Shown piece by piece: positions 34,283 to 42,569 of a stretch of 64,000 nt of DNA; position 1 is the first letter of the stretch, and every line of letters starts with the position of its first letter. The position numbers were made by a program, and so were the translations under genes. Under the pieces are notes generated by a model. That model saw nothing but the letters and a program-made list of their open reading frames with translations. It was not told the origin of the DNA and did not search any database. Source of the stretch: Ignavibacteriota bacterium (GTDB lineage: Bacteria; Bacteroidota; Ignavibacteria; UBA10030; SZUA-254); contig JACREZ010000034.1 in NCBI GenBank assembly GCA_016212665.1, positions 62,001-126,000 on the forward strand. Reading direction: 5' to 3'.

Positions 34283-36751
34283 TTATAAACTCCAAAAATA
34301 GCTCAACTTCAAGAGAAGCACATTATCCATCGGAAGCCGAAAAGTTTGCCCGAAATCTTCGCCAAAAGAAGTTGTGTACGGTGTGTTGTATCCCTCTCGA
34401 GCTTGAGTCCAGACAACATACGCCGTGCTTCCCGGCAGATACTCCCATCGCAATACAACATTCGCGTTCAAAACTTGTTCGTTGAAATCCGGGTCATAGA
34501 ATGTGAGAGAATTTTGAATATCGTATGGTTTCAAATCGGTTGGTGAGACAAGTTCCCGGTAATCTTCGTAGTGAACTTTTACCAACAGTACTTGTGTGAA
34601 AAATTGTAAACTGAGATGCGGTGAAAATGTTATCGTCCCTCGCAACGAAATATCGCGCTGGTCAATATCTCTCTTTCCAAACAAATTGTACCCGTGTTCT
34701 GTGTACTGCGGAATGACCCACGCTTCTTCATTGCGTGTTTCATAATACGTGAACGCCGGTACAAATTCCATCCACGTGAGCGGGCGAAGTGTAAGCCGGG
34801 TCGAAACAATGCCGGTATTCATTCCCAATTCGTTTGTCAGAATTCCACCATGCATCATCATATTGACAGGCTTGCGCGAGTCTGTCTGAATAGTCGCGAC
34901 AATCGTACTTCCGGCAGGCTTGCGATATAATCCGACGATGCCGCGATTCTCATCGTCAAACGACGGAAAGATTTGTGTGTAGTTCAACGTAACCATCCAG
35001 AAATTTCTGAACTCCATACTCGGTTCAAATTCAAACTCAGCGACAGTTTTCGCCCCCTCCCAATTCCACCGGTAATTTAACTGGAAAGCGCTTGCATACC
35101 GTCGCAACATTCCCTCTGCATTGTCTTCTTTATATGTGACTTGCGTGTATCCACCGTGCTCGCGTGGCTGACTGTAAAATCCGAGGTCATTGATAAAAAA
35201 GTTTTTCGTTGAGAAATCATAAAAAGAAAATGCAAGCCAGTGTTGACCTTCGAGTTTTCCAAGTCCGATACGACCCGCCGTTCCTGTTTGTTGTTTATCA
35301 GGTGCAGGTGTGATTAACGAACCGGCAACATATCCATCGAAGGCGTACGCGCCTTCATCAAATTTCAACTTCCAATCAATCCCACTGCTGACTGATGGAA
35401 AGCGTTTTTCTTTGAATGCCCCGGTTGCCATAAATCCAAGTGAGTTTTGATTGCTGAAATCCTGTTTGAGTCGAAGAACGTTATAACTTGCCTGACGTTC
35501 AAACACAATAGGAGAAAGTCTGTTTCCGTTCAGGTTTTCTTCAACTCCTTCTTCCTGTTCTGTTAAGGCTGTCAACAACCCGATGGAAAGTCCGCCCTCC
35601 GTTCGTCCTGTAAGTTTGCCAGCGCCGAGGATAGTCGTTGTTTGCGGCTCTTCAGCAAAGAAATGTCCTGATGAAGGAGTTCCGTACGGAGCCAACGGTT
35701 TTTTCCCGATTCTTCTTGAGTAAAACATCTGAAGCGAGCGATTATCAAATAAATTTCCGAAGTTGAACATTGGTGAACCATCTAAAAAAAATGGTCGTTT
35801 CTCCGGGTACCTTGTTTCAAACACGGTGAGATTCAATACTGATTGGTCAACTTCCACTTGTCCGAAATCCGGGTTGATTGCCAAATCGAGTGTGAAGTTG
35901 TTACTAATACCGTACTTCATATCAAGTCCGGCGTTAACTTCCGTATTACTTTGGTGTGGAAAAGGGGCGGGCTTGGAAAGAAAACTCTGTTTCGCAATTC
36001 CGTATGGCAACAGGGAAAGATGAATCGGCGGTTTAATACCGCTCATCCCTGTGAGATGTCCCATCTTCGAGACAGAAGAAATAGTTCCGGGCGGCGTTTC
36101 GCTTCGTTTTACCATTACCCATTCAACTGTTTCTTTTTTCCGCGCAATAAAACGACGGAAATTTATTCCCCAAACATATTCCGAACGTTGTTCAGAAAAT
36201 CGTAACGCACTGAACGGAATTTTAAATTCACCCGTCCAACCTTCGTCATCTGTCCGCGTTTCAAAATCCCAGACCGCATCCCACTGCACATCATATACAA
36301 GTCCGTCATGCGAAAGGATTCCGTCGGAGACGACGCCGGAGACCGAACCGCTAAAGAGAAATGCTGTATTATGGTCATGGTAAGAATCAATAATAACGGA
36401 GAATCGGTCTGCTTGGGATGTGCGGTCGCGGCGAGTTATTTGTTTTTCGATTGCCGATGGTTCTGAATCGAAACACTTCACACCGATGTATAATGCATCG
36501 TTATCATACAAAATTTTGATGGCTGTCCGTTCCGTCGGTTCTTCACCTTCTTCCGGGTCGAATTGTTTGAAGTCGGAAATAAATGTTGAAAAATCCCAGT
36601 CAGGTTCTACAAGTTTTCCATCGAGTGAAATTGGAGAGGAGACGCGATAGGCAATAACATTTTTTTCCTGTTCCTGTGCGGTGACAGAAATCAGAAAGAG
36701 GAACACCCACAACAAGGGAGAGTATATGAAAATTCGGAACTTCCGCTTCAT
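34283..36751 (-). CDS. DUF5916 outer-membrane protein with N-terminal CBM9-like domain
   Basis: This 822-residue secreted protein has a signal peptide ending SVTAQ. Residues about 30-225 form a CBM9/DOMON-like carbohydrate-binding domain (PISLDGKLVEPDWD start, ILYDNDALYIGVKCFD core). The rest is DUF5916, with IGKKPLAPYGTPSSGHFFAEEP, then long alternating strands and a C-terminal aromatic (YFWSL), suggesting an outer-membrane beta-barrel. Family function is unknown; a role in glycan binding or uptake is inference. It diverges from ubiE/menG with 90 bases between. Confidence 0.85.
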   Translation of the reverse strand: MKRKFRIFIYSPLLWVFLFLISVTAQEQEKNVIAYRVSSPISLDGKLVEPDWDFSTFISDFKQFDPEEGEEPTERTAIKILYDNDALYIGVKCFDSEPSAIEKQITRRDRTSQADRFSVIIDSYHDHNTAFLFSGSVSGVVSDGILSHDGLVYDVQWDAVWDFETRTDDEGWTGEFKIPFSALRFSEQRSEYVWGINFRRFIARKKETVEWVMVKRSETPPGTISSVSKMGHLTGMSGIKPPIHLSLLPYGIAKQSFLSKPAPFPHQSNTEVNAGLDMKYGISNNFTLDLAINPDFGQVEVDQSVLNLTVFETRYPEKRPFFLDGSPMFNFGNLFDNRSLQMFYSRRIGKKPLAPYGTPSSGHFFAEEPQTTTILGAGKLTGRTEGGLSIGLLTALTEQEEGVEENLNGNRLSPIVFERQASYNVLRLKQDFSNQNSLGFMATGAFKEKRFPSVSSGIDWKLKFDEGAYAFDGYVAGSLITPAPDKQQTGTAGRIGLGKLEGQHWLAFSFYDFSTKNFFINDLGFYSQPREHGGYTQVTYKEDNAEGMLRRYASAFQLNYRWNWEGAKTVAEFEFEPSMEFRNFWMVTLNYTQIFPSFDDENRGIVGLYRKPAGSTIVATIQTDSRKPVNMMMHGGILTNELGMNTGIVSTRLTLRPLTWMEFVPAFTYYETRNEEAWVIPQYTEHGYNLFGKRDIDQRDISLRGTITFSPHLSLQFFTQVLLVKVHYEDYRELVSPTDLKPYDIQNSLTFYDPDFNEQVLNANVVLRWEYLPGSTAYVVWTQAREGYNTPYTTSFGEDFGQTFRLPMDNVLLLKLSYFWSL

Positions 36752-36841
36752 AAAATTCTGTTGAACATACGAGAAAACTTACCAAAAAACAAACGAATCG
36801 TTGATTTGAATGTTAGAAATATTTTCAACACATTCACACGT

Positions 36842-37561
36842 ATGAATTCAGCCAATCAACTTCCCACCCGAACTAATCCCGGAGAAATCAGGGAGATGTT
36901 CGATGCAATTGCACCAACGTATGACCGACTCAATCACCTGTTGAGTTTCGGTTTGGATATTCTTTGGAGAAGAAAAGCAATTCGTTTGCTTGAAGAAAAA
37001 CGCGGGGGTGCATTGCTCGATATTGCAACCGGAAGCGGCGACTTAGCGCTTGATGCGTTGCAGTTAGAGCCCGGCACGTTGGTCGCTTCTGATTTTGCCT
37101 ACAACATGTTACAAGTATTCCGCAAGAAAGCGGTACAACACAAAGAGGCACAAGCGCCGTTACTGGTCTCATGCGATGCGCTTCATCTTCCGTTCAAATC
37201 AGGAAGTTTCGATGCAACGATGGTTGCTTTTGGAATCAGGAATTTTGCAGATCGGTTACAATCATTACAGGAAATGTATCGTGTCCTGAAACCAAATGGT
37301 TGTTCCTTGATTTTAGAATTGACCTCACCCGAACTGCCGGTTGTCAGACAATTATATACGTTCTATTCTCAGGTTGCACTGCCTCTCATCGGAAAAATCA
37401 TTTCACGTCATACCTCAGCATATACGTATCTGCCAAGTTCTATTTCAAGTTTTCCCGGACAAAAAGAATTCACTTCACAAATGAAGCAAGCAGGATTCTC
37501 GGAAGTAAAGGTACATTTTCTGACGTTGGGAGTTGCAACGATTTTTATCGGGAGGAAATAA
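36842..37561 (+). CDS. ubiE: Demethylmenaquinone methyltransferase
   Basis: This 239-residue SAM-dependent enzyme methylates demethylmenaquinone (ubiE/menG family), the last step of menaquinone synthesis. The N-terminal MFDAIAPTYDRLNHLLSFGLD is the family hallmark, LLDIATGSGDLALD binds SAM, and the C-terminal YTYLPSSISSFPGQKEF is the second signature. The ATG at 36842 is chosen over an upstream ATG (36761) because the family starts here. It supports a menaquinone-based respiratory chain, consistent with nrfHA. Confidence 0.92.
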   Translation: MNSANQLPTRTNPGEIREMFDAIAPTYDRLNHLLSFGLDILWRRKAIRLLEEKRGGALLDIATGSGDLALDALQLEPGTLVASDFAYNMLQVFRKKAVQHKEAQAPLLVSCDALHLPFKSGSFDATMVAFGIRNFADRLQSLQEMYRVLKPNGCSLILELTSPELPVVRQLYTFYSQVALPLIGKIISRHTSAYTYLPSSISSFPGQKEFTSQMKQAGFSEVKVHFLTLGVATIFIGRK

Positions 37562-37655
37562 AAATAGGATAATTATCCTGCTTTTATAGATTTTGTCTTT
37601 TTTCAACTGCCGGATGTACCGGGCATAGAAGTTAGAGTTGAATCTCTCATTATGT

Positions 37656-37684
37656 TTGAGTATCTTTAGCGCACTTAATATATA
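37656..37684 (+). promoter_or_regulatory. Candidate sigma70-like promoter of a lipoprotein gene
   Basis: TTGAGT (37656-37661) and TATATA (37679-37684) lie 17 bases apart. A strong AGGAG (37709-37713) sits six bases before the ATG at 37720, giving a short leader. Confidence 0.55.
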
Positions 37685-37719
37685 CCCTTATACTTAATTA
37701 TTAATTTCAGGAGTTTCTT

Positions 37720-38556
37720 ATGAAACAATACACGCAGTACGCGTTGTTCTTGGCTTTGACTGTAGCCCTCATGTTGACAGTCGGTTGTAAAGAAGATGAA
37801 ACCATCACACCGCCGCCGGATACTTCCGTGCCGACAACTCTTTTCCCATTCACTGCTGGCAATGCTATCACCTATAGCGGTTACCTTACAGCAACGGAAA
37901 CAGAAACGAAAATCAACGGAACCGAAACCGGCTACTCAACCAAATGGACGGTTGGCAACAAAATTCCGGTTTCAGCAGTTCTTCCAGCCTCAGTATTTCC
38001 AAATCTTGTCGGTGAAAGTGCCGTCCTTATTTTTGATACGACAAGTGTTCCGGCTTTTGCAGTGAATAACAAATTCACACCTGTGTTTATCCGACAGGAT
38101 ACTGCAACGGGAGATTTCTCGTACATGACAAATCTTGGATACTTCTACCGCAGTTCAAGCACGAAGATATGGAAAAGCGCGAGTGACACAACTGCGCGCA
38201 ACGATTCCCTTCGTTTCATTACTCTTGCAAAACCGAGTGCAGGTATTGGAACAAAGTTTACCTGTTTCAATGAAGACTTTACAAGTTATGTCGGCGGAGT
38301 GAGCAACCCGATTACCGTGAACTTGAAAATTGAAGGTATTTTTGAAGGCAAAGAAAATATCACCGTCGGTTCAACAACTTATGAAACATACAAACTCGTC
38401 GTCACAAGAACGGTCAGTTCCGGCGGCGCAGTGTTGTCGGCAGGCGTGACAGCAAAATTGTGGCTGGCAAACAATGTCGGACCTGTTCAAATGTTCCTGG
38501 CAGGAAATGCAGAAGGTCCCGGCAATTTCCGAACAATGGTCAGCAAGAATTTCTAA
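37720..38556 (+). CDS. Lipoprotein of unknown function
   Basis: This 278-residue protein starts after a clear AGGAG site and has a lipoprotein signal with VGC (Cys about 24) followed by KEDETITPPPDTS, a typical surface-lipoprotein linker. The rest is beta-rich with no recognised domain. Two Cys occur in the whole protein. It has its own promoter and terminator, so it is a single-gene unit. Bacteroidota-type surface lipoproteins often look like this. Confidence 0.75.
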   Translation: MKQYTQYALFLALTVALMLTVGCKEDETITPPPDTSVPTTLFPFTAGNAITYSGYLTATETETKINGTETGYSTKWTVGNKIPVSAVLPASVFPNLVGESAVLIFDTTSVPAFAVNNKFTPVFIRQDTATGDFSYMTNLGYFYRSSSTKIWKSASDTTARNDSLRFITLAKPSAGIGTKFTCFNEDFTSYVGGVSNPITVNLKIEGIFEGKENITVGSTTYETYKLVVTRTVSSGGAVLSAGVTAKLWLANNVGPVQMFLAGNAEGPGNFRTMVSKNF

Positions 38557-38572
38557 TCAATTCATATAAACT

Positions 38573-38610
38573 AAACCCCGAGGTACAATTTCACTCGGGG
38601 TTTTTCTTTT
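38573..38610 (+). terminator. Intrinsic terminator after the lipoprotein gene
   Basis: AAACCCCGAG (38573-38582) pairs with CTCGGGGTTT (38594-38603), with an 11-base loop and a T-rich tail. Confidence 0.88.
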
Positions 38611-38641
38611 ACTTCCGGAATAACTATACACGAGCATTACC

Positions 38642-40900
38642 ATGCGTCTCAAAACTCGACCGATATGCAATCTGATGGTTGCATTGTTCTTTTTATTATT
38701 GACACAATCAGCTACCTCACAAACCATGGGTAGTATTACCGGATACATAACGGATGCGGAGAGTCGCGTTCCGCTTCCGATGGTGAACGTCATTATTCAA
38801 GGAACGACGCTTGGAGTCTCCTCTGATTTTGAAGGTAAATATCTTATCCAAAACGTTTCCATCGGGGAACACACATTAGTTATTTCAGCCGTTGGTTATG
38901 AGACGAAAGAGATTTCGTTCTCCATTACTGCGAATGAAACTGTTCAAAAAAATATCGCTCTCCGGGAAAAATCGGTCGAGATAGGCGGCGTTACTGTTTT
39001 CGGTGCGTCATTCAAAAAAGAACGGATTACCGATGCGCCTGCATCCGTTTCTTTGATTGATACGAAGGATATCATCCGTACTTCATCAAGCGGACAGTTA
39101 CCAAAGATTTTGGAATCCCAACCGGGAATTGATTTGGCGCAAAACGGTTTGTTCGATTTTAATATCAACACGCGCGGATTCAACAGTTCGTTGAATCGCC
39201 GCATGTTAATTTTGCTCGATGGCAGAGATTTGGGAACTGCATTTCTCGGTGCGACGGAATGGAACGGATTATCTATTCCGCTGGAAGAACTCGGGCACAT
39301 CGAACTTGTTCGCGGACCCGGCTCAGCATTGTATGGTGCGAACGCGTACAACGGTGTCATCAACATTTCTTCTTTCCCACCACGGCTTTCACCAGGAACA
39401 AAAATCATTACCGGCTTCGGAGAGATGAATATGTATCGCGGAGATATTCGTCACGCAGGCATTGCGGGCAATTGGAGTTACAAAGTAAACGCTGGCGGAA
39501 TTTCCGGAAAGTCGTATAGCGTCATCCGGACGAATCAACAATTTGAATATGCTAAAACTCAGTTTCATCCGGTTCTTAATGATGAAGTCACAGACCTGGA
39601 TTTGAATCCGATTCAAACTATGTACGCCTCGGCGCGGGTTGATTATGAATATGATGGAGGAGGTTTTACAACACTCGAAGGCGGCATCGCTCAGGCAGAA
39701 AGAGAAGTGATTGTCACGGGTATCGGCAGAGTGCAGGCAATCAAAGCGCAACGCCCGTGGGGACGATTGCTATACGCCGGACACGGCTTTAATTTCTTAC
39801 TCTGGTCAAACGGACGAATCAACAAAGAGCCGGAGCGCTCACTCTCGACAGGACTTCCGTTGATTCAGGATGCTTCGATTACACACGGTGAACTTCAATA
39901 CAACTTTACAGCGCTTGATAACAAACTGTTTGTCGTCGGTGGAATTTCCCATCGCCTCATCAACATTGACACAAAAGGAACGTTAATGCTTTCGCCGCGT
40001 AATGATAACACAAGCGGCATCTTTGCTCAGGGTGAGTACAGGTTTTCCGAACAATTAAAAACAGTTGTCGCCGCCCGTTTCGACCGTTCAACGCTTCACG
40101 AAAATTTTATTTCACCGAAAGCGGCAGTTGTCTGGTCTCCATGGCAGGAACATACATTTCGCGTAACGTATAACCGCGCGTTTCAAGCGCCGAACTATTC
40201 CGAACTGTTTCTGTATGTGAAGCATCCGTTCAAAGCGCTTGCATATCTTGGCAACGACCAACTCAAAGTTGAAAAAATTTCCGGATTTGAAATCGGTTAT
40301 AAGGGCGTTCTTGAACACACTCTCTTTGTCAGCGCAGACATCTACTATAACGAGATGCGCGACTTCATCTCCGATTTGGGACCGGGATTGAATTTGAATT
40401 ATCCGTACTCCACCGTTCTTCCCGGAGACCCGCCGACATACGGTCGTCTCATTTGGTCTTACACGAACGCGGGAAAGGTAACGGAAGCAGGATATGAACT
40501 CTCTGCAAATTATTACCTTACCAACCATTGGACGGTCGACGCGAATTTTTCCTATTTCAGTTTCAAGATTCTCGAAGGACATCCGAACGACCCGAATAAT
40601 AATTTCCTCGTTCCCAACGCGCCCCGATACAAATTTAATATCGGAGCGACCTATTCTCAGTCTTCATTTGACCTTGGTGTGAAAATGAAATACGTCCCCT
40701 CGTTCTTCTGGTCGGCGGGAGTTTTCCGAGGCGATATTCTGGCGTACACATTGCTCGATTTCTCCGGGAGTTATCATTACTCGGATAACTTGTCTATGAG
40801 TATGAGCATTGCCAATGTATTGAACAGAGAGCACTGGGAGATTTTCGGCGGCTCGTTGTTGAAACGCCGGGCGACTGCAACTATCACCGCATCATTTTAA
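38642..40900 (+). CDS. TonB-dependent receptor with carboxypeptidase-like regulatory domain
   Basis: This 752-residue outer-membrane receptor has a signal peptide ending SATSQ. Residues about 30-110 are the carboxypeptidase-regulatory-like (CarboxypepD_reg) domain (GSITGYITDAESRVPLPMVNV). A plug follows with RILLILLDGRDLG-type and IELVRGPGSALYGANAYNGVINI, the TonB-plug signature. A 22-strand-type barrel ends in a C-terminal aromatic (TASF). The cargo is unknown; no SusD partner lies beside it. The Sua5-like gene starts eight bases later. Confidence 0.92.
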   Translation: MRLKTRPICNLMVALFFLLLTQSATSQTMGSITGYITDAESRVPLPMVNVIIQGTTLGVSSDFEGKYLIQNVSIGEHTLVISAVGYETKEISFSITANETVQKNIALREKSVEIGGVTVFGASFKKERITDAPASVSLIDTKDIIRTSSSGQLPKILESQPGIDLAQNGLFDFNINTRGFNSSLNRRMLILLDGRDLGTAFLGATEWNGLSIPLEELGHIELVRGPGSALYGANAYNGVINISSFPPRLSPGTKIITGFGEMNMYRGDIRHAGIAGNWSYKVNAGGISGKSYSVIRTNQQFEYAKTQFHPVLNDEVTDLDLNPIQTMYASARVDYEYDGGGFTTLEGGIAQAEREVIVTGIGRVQAIKAQRPWGRLLYAGHGFNFLLWSNGRINKEPERSLSTGLPLIQDASITHGELQYNFTALDNKLFVVGGISHRLINIDTKGTLMLSPRNDNTSGIFAQGEYRFSEQLKTVVAARFDRSTLHENFISPKAAVVWSPWQEHTFRVTYNRAFQAPNYSELFLYVKHPFKALAYLGNDQLKVEKISGFEIGYKGVLEHTLFVSADIYYNEMRDFISDLGPGLNLNYPYSTVLPGDPPTYGRLIWSYTNAGKVTEAGYELSANYYLTNHWTVDANFSYFSFKILEGHPNDPNNNFLVPNAPRYKFNIGATYSQSSFDLGVKMKYVPSFFWSAGVFRGDILAYTLLDFSGSYHYSDNLSMSMSIANVLNREHWEIFGGSLLKRRATATITASF

Positions 40901-40908
40901 CTTCCTAG

Positions 40909-41928
40909 ATGAAAGAGACAACGCTCATCACTGTCTCTCCGCATCAACCCGAAGAGTCAATTATTAATATTGCGGCGGAGGTGTTGCAACAAGGCGGACT
41001 CGTCGCCTTCCCGACAGAAACGGTCTATGGGCTCGGCGCCGATGCGCTGAATCCCAATGCTGTAAAAAAAGTGTTTGATGCAAAAGGACGCCCGGCAGAT
41101 AATCCGCTCATTGTTCACATCGCTTCTATCGAACAATTGTTTGAACTGGGAAGAGAAATTTCTCCCGTTGCCCGAACTCTTGCCGAAACATTCATGCCGG
41201 GACCGTTGACGCTTGTAGTCAAACATTCATCCATTGTTCCGGAAATTATTACCGCAGGGTTGGATACCATCGCGCTTCGAATGCCGAATCATGCAGTTCC
41301 GCTTGCTCTTGTAAGAAAACTCAAGCACGGAATTGTCGGACCGAGCGCAAACCGTTCGGGCAAACCAAGTCCCACAACCGCGCAACATGTGTTTGATGAT
41401 TTGAACGGGAGAATTGAAATGATTCTCGATGCCGGAGCGACAGAGATTGGCGTTGAATCAACGGTCATTGATACAACATCGAATCTACCTACTATTCTCC
41501 GCCCCGGAGGAATTTCGCGTGAACGACTTGAGCGAGTAATCGGCACAGTTCAAACAGCAAAAGATATTGAACAAATGAAACGCTCACCGGGAACACGGCA
41601 TCGTCATTACGCGCCCGATGTGCAGGTGATTTTGGTAGAGCCAAAAAATGTCGGGCAATTCAATCAACAATGGAACAAACTTCAGCAAGAAGGAAAAAAC
41701 GTTCGGGCGATTATCTATAGCGATGAGTTACGTGCGCTGTCGAACGGCTCATCATTTCTTGTGCTTCAATCATCCACTGAAGGATACGCACAGCGATTGT
41801 TTGATTCGCTTCGCTTATTCGACCAGCCGGAAATTGATGCAATCATCGTCGAGGCGGTTCCTGAAGTCGGACTGGGCGTTGCTGTGATGGATAGACTTCG
41901 GCGCGCTGCGGAAACACAACGCGAATGA
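40909..41928 (+). CDS. L-threonylcarbamoyladenylate synthase, Sua5 type
   Basis: This 339-residue enzyme makes the threonylcarbamoyl-AMP used for t6A37 in tRNA. The YrdC core (about 20-210) shows GGLVAFPTETVYGLGADA, PGPLTLV, and SANRSGKPSPTTAQHV. A C-terminal Sua5 domain (RSPGTRHRHYAP then about 120 residues) makes it the longer Sua5 form rather than TsaC. It is probably cotranscribed with the TonB receptor gene by proximity; no functional link is implied. Confidence 0.92.
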   Translation: MKETTLITVSPHQPEESIINIAAEVLQQGGLVAFPTETVYGLGADALNPNAVKKVFDAKGRPADNPLIVHIASIEQLFELGREISPVARTLAETFMPGPLTLVVKHSSIVPEIITAGLDTIALRMPNHAVPLALVRKLKHGIVGPSANRSGKPSPTTAQHVFDDLNGRIEMILDAGATEIGVESTVIDTTSNLPTILRPGGISRERLERVIGTVQTAKDIEQMKRSPGTRHRHYAPDVQVILVEPKNVGQFNQQWNKLQQEGKNVRAIIYSDELRALSNGSSFLVLQSSTEGYAQRLFDSLRLFDQPEIDAIIVEAVPEVGLGVAVMDRLRRAAETQRE

Positions 41929-42041
41929 TTTCTTTTATTGACGATTTTCGATTTACGATTGAAGATTAATGATTAAAGACACCAATTAACAATCACAAAT
42001 GACAAATGACTAATGACTAATGACAAATAACTATGAACCAC
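41929..42041 (+). repeat. Heptanucleotide array between the Sua5 gene and purE
   Basis: ATTGACG, ATTTTCG, ATTTACG, ATTGAAG, ATTAATG and ATTAAAG are followed by CAAATGA, CAAATGA, CTAATGA, CTAATGA and CAAATAA. The unit periodicity is very clear. The outermost purE ATG (42020) lies within one repeat unit. Confidence 0.75.
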
Positions 42042-42562
42042 AAATGAAGAACAAAAAGATGAAACAGAAAATGAAACCATCAAAGAAACAATTACCTATT
42101 GTTGCCGTCATCATGGGAAGTCAATCAGACTCTGAGACGATGATGCAGGCGAAAGAGATATTGGAAAAATTCGGCGTTGCGTGCGAGTGGAAAATCCTCT
42201 CAGCGCATCGGACTCCTGATGAAGCATTGAACTATGCCGAGACGGCGCTTGACCGCGGAGTGGAAGTGATTATTGCAGGCGCCGGCGGCGCGGCGCATCT
42301 TGCAGGAGTACTTGCGGCGAAAACTCCGTTGCCGGTTATCGGTGTTCCCATCAAATCAAAATCGCTGAACGGACTTGATTCGCTTCTCTCAATGGTGCAG
42401 ATGCCGAGTGGAGTTCCAGTCGCCACCGTTGCGATTGACGGTTCGGCAAACGCGGCATTGCTCGCGTTGCGCATGCTCGGATTGAAATATCCGGCAATCA
42501 TGAAGAAGATGAACGCGTACCGCGAAGAGATGCGCCTAAAAGTGTTGAAAGCGAACGGTTAA
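42020..42562 (+). CDS. purE: N5-carboxyaminoimidazole ribonucleotide mutase
   Basis: This enzyme moves the carboxyl group from N5-CAIR to CAIR in purine synthesis. [14 protein letters not shown] is the ligand-binding start, ILSAHRTPD carries the catalytic His, and [16 protein letters not shown] and [13 protein letters not shown] complete the class I PurE pattern. The core is about 160 residues. The first ATG (42020) lies in a repeat array; in-frame ATGs at 42044, 42059 and 42071 are equally possible, so 8-17 residues at the N terminus are uncertain. purK is not nearby. Confidence 0.9.
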   Translation: MTNNYEPQMKNKKMKQKMKPSKKQLPIVAVIMGSQSDSETMMQAKEILEKFGVACEWKILSAHRTPDEALNYAETALDRGVEVIIAGAGGAAHLAGVLAAKTPLPVIGVPIKSKSLNGLDSLLSMVQMPSGVPVATVAIDGSANAALLALRMLGLKYPAIMKKMNAYREEMRLKVLKANG

Positions 42563-42569
42563 CCGGATA

